Assembly (NCBI GenBank): GCA_045629005.1
Contig: JAZQQJ010000030.1
Coordinates: 34,138 to 98,137 of the forward strand
Direction: 5' to 3'
Length of the DNA: 64,000 nt
Source of the DNA: RGIG3528 sp045629005
GTDB taxonomy: Bacteria; Bacillota; Clostridia; Lachnospirales; Lachnospiraceae
Position numbers and translations under genes: made by a program. Positions 59,929-64,000 of this stretch are shown here, piece by piece. Numbering within the stretch: the stretch's first letter is position 1; each line of letters opens with the position of its first letter. The notes beneath the pieces were generated by a model, which saw only the letters and a list, made by a program, of their open reading frames with translations, was not told the DNA's origin and did not search any database.

Positions 59929-60816
59929 ATGAAAAAAGCGTATATAATCATTATTTCCTGCGTAGCAGCACTTTGTGTTATCGTTGGTTCCTGGGTACAC
60001 ATAAGAAAAGGTTTCACCTTTCTTAAAAATCATGTTAAAATAAGTTCAGAGTTCAATCTCGGCAACATTTCGGACGTTTTGAAGGATTTGGACGATTTGG
60101 TTGAGCCTGAAGATCTGGGCGATAACATGGAAAGAGAATGGGATTTTGAGACTGACGAAGTTAAAAAGATTAAAATTGATGCAACCGTAGCTGACCTGGT
60201 TGTTAAAGAAGGCAGCTCTTTCAAGGTTGGTTTTGATGGATATGAGAAATACGAACCCGAAGTAAAAACGGATTCAACAAAGACACTTATTGTTAAGCAG
60301 CCGAGCGTCAAAAGGTCGGGCGTAAAATCCTTAAACAATAAAATTGTTGTATGCATTCCTGCAGATGCAGAACTCGAGAAAATCACAATCGTATGTAATG
60401 TCGGCGACGTTGAGATTACAGATGTCACTGCTGATGAATTCGATGTGAGAGCAGACGTAGGTGAGGTACACATTGACATGTCTTCCGCAGGTGAGTGCGA
60501 AATTGTTGCAGCAGTCGGAGAAGTAGGAATCAATGGCGGAAAGTACGATTACATCAAATGTACTGCAAATGTTGGGGAAGTTCATATAAACGAATGTGAC
60601 TTCAACGAGCTCAAAGCAAAGGCTGATGTCGGAGAGGTCAGAATTGACCTTATCGATGCACGAGGCAACTACAACTTTGATTTAAGTGCAAGCCTTGGCG
60701 GAAGCTATCTTAATGACAAGAGCGTCGGCAAAAACTATAAAGAAAACAATATCGATGCCAAAAAGTACATTACGGTAGATGCGTCTATCGGCGGAATTGA
60801 AATAAACGGAAAATAA
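59929..60816 (+). CDS. DUF4097-type beta-repeat membrane protein
   Basis: 295 residues. An N-terminal transmembrane helix (about 4-25) is followed by a repeat region with near-identical turns NVGDVEI, DVGEVHI, AVGEVGI, NVGEVHI and DVGEVRI spaced about 18-24 residues (about 155-250), forming a beta-helix-like stack. The family usually follows PadR and HAAS genes and may act at the envelope. AGAGG precedes ATG 59929. Third gene of the operon, 15 bases after the HAAS gene. Confidence 0.88.
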   Translation: MKKAYIIIISCVAALCVIVGSWVHIRKGFTFLKNHVKISSEFNLGNISDVLKDLDDLVEPEDLGDNMEREWDFETDEVKKIKIDATVADLVVKEGSSFKVGFDGYEKYEPEVKTDSTKTLIVKQPSVKRSGVKSLNNKIVVCIPADAELEKITIVCNVGDVEITDVTADEFDVRADVGEVHIDMSSAGECEIVAAVGEVGINGGKYDYIKCTANVGEVHINECDFNELKAKADVGEVRIDLIDARGNYNFDLSASLGGSYLNDKSVGKNYKENNIDAKKYITVDASIGGIEINGK

Positions 60817-60833
60817 ACGAAGGACAGGATATT

Positions 60834-61391
60834 ATGCTTGAACTGTTTGAAGGAAGACCTGCGGATGAGACAGGAAGACTCCCCAAAGAGATAAGAACCT
60901 ACGATCTGCTTGACAGCCTCGGAGTGGCTTATAAGCGCGTTGACCATGAAGCTGCAATGACGATGGAGGCATGCGCTGAAATTGACATGACATTGAAAGC
61001 AACAACGTGCAAGAATCTTTTCCTCTGTAACAGGCAGGAAACGGATTTTTACCTCCTCCTTATTCCCGGAGACAAAAAGTTTAAAACAAAGGACCTTTCA
61101 AAAGTGCTCGGGGTTGCCAGATTATCCTTTGCAAACGAAAGCTACATGGAGCAGTTCCTTGACATTACTCCCGGTTCCGTGAGCGTTATGGGACTTATGA
61201 ATGATAAAGATATGCGCGTGCGACTCGTAATTGATGAGGATGTACTGAAGGGAGAAGAAATCGGCTTCCATCCATGCATTAACACTTCAAGCCTGAAGGT
61301 GTCAATAAAGGACCTTACGGAGAAGATTATCCCCGCCATGAAACATGAACCGACCATCGTTACTCTACCTGTGTACACAGAAGAGGAATAA
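60834..61391 (+). CDS. Prolyl-tRNA synthetase associated-domain protein (ProX/YbaK-type aminoacyl-tRNA deacylase)
   Basis: 185 residues. The fold features are AYKRVDHEAAMTMEACAEID, CKNLFLCNRQETDFYLLLIPGDKKF with the conserved Lys, KDLSKVLGVARLSFA, and GSVSVMGLMND in place of the usual G-S-V-S-P-F/L-G. Such free-standing proteins hydrolyse Ala-tRNA(Pro), correcting prolyl-tRNA synthetase errors. It follows the DUF4097 gene by 17 bases and may share its transcript, though the functions differ. GGACAGG lies before ATG 60834. Confidence 0.9.
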   Translation: MLELFEGRPADETGRLPKEIRTYDLLDSLGVAYKRVDHEAAMTMEACAEIDMTLKATTCKNLFLCNRQETDFYLLLIPGDKKFKTKDLSKVLGVARLSFANESYMEQFLDITPGSVSVMGLMNDKDMRVRLVIDEDVLKGEEIGFHPCINTSSLKVSIKDLTEKIIPAMKHEPTIVTLPVYTEEE

Positions 61392-61438
61392 CTCGGGAAT
61401 TATTATTCAAACTGTAGAAATCAATAAGAAATGATAAA

Positions 61439-61466
61439 TTGTCTTTTGCCGTGTTTGTGCTATCCT
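61439..61466 (+). promoter_or_regulatory. Possible promoter of purC
   Basis: TTGTCT (61439-61444), 16 bases, TATCCT (61461-61466), about 49 bases before ATG 61515. The match is moderate. No purine riboswitch fold was recognised in this leader. Confidence 0.4.
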
Positions 61467-61514
61467 TGTAACGTAATTTAGTTTTTAATCTTACTTAAAC
61501 AAGGAGATTTGATT

Positions 61515-62198
61515 ATGAAGAAGATTTATGAAGGCAAGACAAAAGATGTTTATCAGCTTGACAACGGCAATGTTCAGCTCTTTTTCAAAGACGACTGCAC
61601 AGGTAAAGACGGTGTGTTCGATCCCGGCGAAAACTCTGTAGGACTTAAGATTGAAGGCATTGGTAAAGCAAATCTCCAGACCTCCGTATACTACTTTGAA
61701 CTCCTCAAGAAGGCAGGCATCAAGACACACTACGTTTCTGCAGATGTTGAAAAAGCAACAATGGAAGTTCTCCCCGGAAAGGTTTTCGGACACGGACTTG
61801 AAGTTATCTGCCGCCTTGTTGCAACAGGAAGCTTCATCAGAAGATACGGTGAGTACATCGATAACGGCACAAGACTTGAAGGCGGTTATGTTGAATGCAC
61901 ATTTAAGAACGATGCACTCGGCGATCCCCTTGTTACAGGCGAAGGCCTTGCAGCACTCGGCATCATGACACCCGAAATGTTTGAAAGCATGAAAGCTCAG
62001 ACACTTGCCATCACAAAGATTGTTGCAGACGACCTTAAATCCATCGGCCTTGACCTTTGGGACATCAAATTTGAATTCGGCTACAACAATAACGAAGTAA
62101 TCCTTATCGACGAAATCGCATCCGGAAACATGCGCGTATATAAGGGAAATACCATCGTTGAGCCCGTAGAGCTCACAAAGCTTATCCTCAACAGATAA
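61515..62198 (+). CDS. purC: SAICAR synthetase
   Basis: Phosphoribosylaminoimidazole-succinocarboxamide synthase of purine biosynthesis. 227 residues from ATG 61515 with AAGGAG at 8 bases; an upstream TTG at 61509 is less likely. Motifs: YEGKTKDVYQL at the N-terminus (ATP site), ICRLVATGSFIRRYG, GDPLVTGEGLAALGI, and LIDEIASGNMRVY near the C-terminus. Monocistronic as far as seen, followed by a long palindromic region and not by other pur genes. Confidence 0.95.
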   Translation: MKKIYEGKTKDVYQLDNGNVQLFFKDDCTGKDGVFDPGENSVGLKIEGIGKANLQTSVYYFELLKKAGIKTHYVSADVEKATMEVLPGKVFGHGLEVICRLVATGSFIRRYGEYIDNGTRLEGGYVECTFKNDALGDPLVTGEGLAALGIMTPEMFESMKAQTLAITKIVADDLKSIGLDLWDIKFEFGYNNNEVILIDEIASGNMRVYKGNTIVEPVELTKLILNR

Positions 62199-62218
62199 AC
62201 AACAAACCCGAAACACTC

Positions 62219-62395
62219 CATTCCCCCCGCAAACCCGTTTGCGGGGAGGAATGCAACAGAGAAGCATAAAAAAGATACAGTCCCTGCTTGGGACATCAAA
62301 CCGTGTTCTTTACGGTTAGATGTCCCAAGCAGGGACTGTGTCTTTTTTATGCTCCCCTGTTGCATCCCTCTCGCATGCGCAGCATGCACAGAGGG
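62219..62395. repeat. Long palindromic element downstream of purC
   Basis: This lies in the 403-base gene-free stretch 62199-62601. Hairpin 1 (62219-62253) pairs CATTCC plus CCCCGCAAA with their complements. Hairpin 2 has 34-base arms (62264-62297 with 62319-62352) with one G-T wobble and an inner 6-bp stem (62299-62304 with 62312-62317). Beyond an AGAA/TCCC interruption its arms continue as ATGCAACAG/CTGTTGCAT (62251-62259 with 62357-62365). Hairpin 3 (62366-62395) has CCCTCT/AGAGGG around GCATGC-GCA-GCATGC. Hairpin 1 and the outer arm compete for 62251-62253. Downstream words GCGAGATGC and GAGCGGGCT recur in the tandem repeat at 41581. The remaining 200 bases up to 62601 are AT-rich with no clear feature. 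Confidence 0.75.
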
Positions 62396-62601
62396 AACGA
62401 AGTTCGCGAGATGCGTTGCGCGAGCTGAGCGGGCTTAACGTTTACAAGCTTATATTGTGTTGCCTGATGAACAACGGGAACTATTTCTAAACCGTTGGTG
62501 AAGCTTATATTAAGAAAAACCGATAAACTTGATTTCCACTGTTTGAGTGATAGTATTGAATATACAAAGACTGTTTGTTTTTTTGACGGAAAGGAATTAA
62601 C

Positions 62602-64000
62602 ATGAAAAAACGGATTTTTTCTTTAGCACTTGTATTATTACTTGCTCTGGCCTTTTTGAGAGAAATACCTGCGAAAGCTGCCAGAACCGTTCCTATCAGC
62701 GCAGACGAAGGCGGAAAGATCGCGGAAACGGATTCAACGTCGGCATCGTTTACCGCAAATGGTGATGAGGTTCGTGCGTATGCTTCAGGCAACGTCTTGA
62801 CCGTAACATGCGGCTCGGATTCAGCATCATTTACTGCGGTTGCAGAGGAAGGATACTTGTTTACATATTGGTCCGTGACGGCTGTCGGAAACACAAATCA
62901 ATTAGGAGTAATGAATTCTCCTTCAGCATATACGTCATATACGGCACATTTTGAAGTGTGGCCGGAATACACAGTTTCTTTTGAGTTACATGGTCACGGT
63001 GGAACACAGATACCGTCTCAGACAGTAAAGAAAGGATTACTTGCAACAGCTCCCGAAGAACCTGAGGATGATGAATGGAGTTTTCGTGGTTGGTATTATT
63101 CTTTAGACGGTTACTCACGCCATGACTTTTCCTATGATGGAATTTACGATAACACTGTACTGCATGCAAAGTGGGTGAAAAAACCTATTGTTACATTCTT
63201 TATGCAGGGACATGGTATGGAGCCCTTAGCTCCACAGAAAGTAGACTGGAGGGGAACATTAACGCCTCCGGAAGAGCCGGTGGAAGACGGATGGCAATTT
63301 GCGGGCTGGTATCCAGACGACTCGTACTCAAATATATTTGATTTTTCAACAGAAATCCGTGAAGATATTAATCTTTATGCCAAGTGGATAAAGGTGTATA
63401 AGGAGCCCGAAATACCTCGCGTGTGCGTGATTTCGTTCGATAATGGCGGATATGGTATAGAAGTTCCGCAGATGACCATAAACGCCGGTGAAAAAATCTC
63501 CGGACTTCCAAGCCCTATGGCAACGGGTATGATCTTTGAAGGCTGGTACAGTGACCCTTCGTTTGCTGAGCCGTTTGATTTCGGCTTAGTCATCGGAGCT
63601 GATACAACACTTTACGCAAAATGGACAGAGGCAAAGAAATATGAGATGCTTGAGGGTGAAAAAGCAACGTGGGATGAAAAAAGCAATTCCGAACTTACGT
63701 TCCGCTCAGAAGCGTCGTTTGATAAGTTTATGTATGTAATTATTGACGGATTTGGCTTTTTCTACATGGAAAACAGTCCTTATGAGGATGCAGCATTGAG
63801 GGCAGCAAAATGGGCCTTAGGAAAACATTCAATATCATCGTTTGCTACTGCCGCTGGAGCAAATATGAAATTTGAAACCGGTTCGACAAAGGTTATCATG
63901 GCGCCTGAATTCCTTAGAACTCTTGGAGGCGGAAAACATACAATTGAGATTGTTTCCACGGATGGTGTTGCAAAAACGGAGTTCACAATAAACGCAGCTC
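62602..64000 (+). CDS. Secreted protein with three InlB-type repeats, 5-prime part only
   Basis: The frame runs from ATG 62602 (AAAGGA 8 bases before) to the window edge without a stop: 466 codons are visible. A signal peptide (about 1-28, ending PAKA) is followed by about 90 residues of unclear fold and three Listeria-Bacteroides (InlB B-type) repeats, each ending in a G-W-Y core and a Y/H-A-K-W end: RGWYYS...HAKW, AGWYPD...YAKW and EGWYSD...YAKW (about 125-340). After about 350 comes a region with VIIDGFGFFYMENSPY, perhaps a beta-sandwich. Such repeats are spacers of cell-surface proteins. The C-terminal domain that would tell the function is outside the window. Confidence 0.85.
   Translation, partial: MKKRIFSLALVLLLALAFLREIPAKAARTVPISADEGGKIAETDSTSASFTANGDEVRAYASGNVLTVTCGSDSASFTAVAEEGYLFTYWSVTAVGNTNQLGVMNSPSAYTSYTAHFEVWPEYTVSFELHGHGGTQIPSQTVKKGLLATAPEEPEDDEWSFRGWYYSLDGYSRHDFSYDGIYDNTVLHAKWVKKPIVTFFMQGHGMEPLAPQKVDWRGTLTPPEEPVEDGWQFAGWYPDDSYSNIFDFSTEIREDINLYAKWIKVYKEPEIPRVCVISFDNGGYGIEVPQMTINAGEKISGLPSPMATGMIFEGWYSDPSFAEPFDFGLVIGADTTLYAKWTEAKKYEMLEGEKATWDEKSNSELTFRSEASFDKFMYVIIDGFGFFYMENSPYEDAALRAAKWALGKHSISSFATAAGANMKFETGSTKVIMAPEFLRTLGGGKHTIEIVSTDGVAKTEFTINAA

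Noticed and set aside
61392..61514. Purine riboswitch before purC
   Set aside because: The leader is only about 120 bases, AT-rich, and lacks the three-helix core of the family.

Overview
The window reads as the chromosome of an anaerobic, plant-polysaccharide-degrading Firmicute, most likely an unclassified Lachnospiraceae from a gut or rumen. The reasons are the moderate GC content, strong AGGAGG-type ribosome binding sites, lipoproteins with TKAPE/TPTP linkers, LplB/YtcP-type sugar ABC transporters, YesN-like membrane AraC regulators, and a Rex, NAD(P)HX-repair, alanine racemase run. No rRNA, tRNA, CRISPR array, transposase or phage gene was seen.

Layout. (1) 1-14.5 kb is a rhamnogalacturonan-I (RG-I) locus: the end of a sugar permease, a solute-binding lipoprotein, PL11 lyase, a membrane-anchored AraC regulator, a second solute-binding lipoprotein, a GH2 enzyme, a PL26/YetA-type exo-lyase and L-rhamnose mutarotase. 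(2) 14.6-17.7 kb holds a repeat-domain lipoprotein and a divergent AraC regulator. (3) 18.1-26.6 kb is a tight operon: GH105 unsaturated rhamnogalacturonyl hydrolase, CE12 acetylesterase, GH112 galactosyl-rhamnose phosphorylase, then rhaB, rhaA and rhaD, closed by a strong terminator. None of the catabolic enzymes in (1) and (3) has a signal peptide, so RG-I fragments are probably imported first and dismantled in the cytoplasm. The two blocks share an identical 19-bp sequence in their leaders. (4) 26.6-33.6 kb holds a nuclease-fold protein, a CotH-like lipoprotein, two cyclic-di-GMP proteins (one a TraX-7TM-PAS-GGDEF fusion) and a DUF1508 protein. (5) 33.8-41.3 kb is an AraC regulator divergent from GH115 alpha-glucuronidase with its own ABC importer, pointing to glucuronoxylan oligosaccharides.

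(6) 41.3-42.2 kb is an unusual gene-free stretch with a multi-branched palindromic element and two tandem repeats. (7) 42-62 kb is mostly housekeeping or uncharacterised: zinc-ribbon and TPM membrane proteins, flavin reductase with a remnant of a lost paralogue, a degenerate arylsulfotransferase-like protein, topoisomerase III, an unknown 588-aa protein, rex (interrupted by one stop codon), nnr, alr, a GGDEF protein, an adenylate-forming ligase with a small membrane methyltransferase-like protein, a PadR-HAAS-DUF4097 operon behind an iteron array, a ProX deacylase and purC. (8) The end holds a second long palindromic element and the start of an InlB-repeat surface protein that runs off the window.

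The items most worth following are the three multi-branched intergenic elements (17.8, 41.4 and 62.2 kb), the single in-frame stop in rex, the TraX-GGDEF fusion, the PadR iteron array, the arylsulfotransferase-like protein lacking its catalytic histidines, and the shared 19-bp leader motif.
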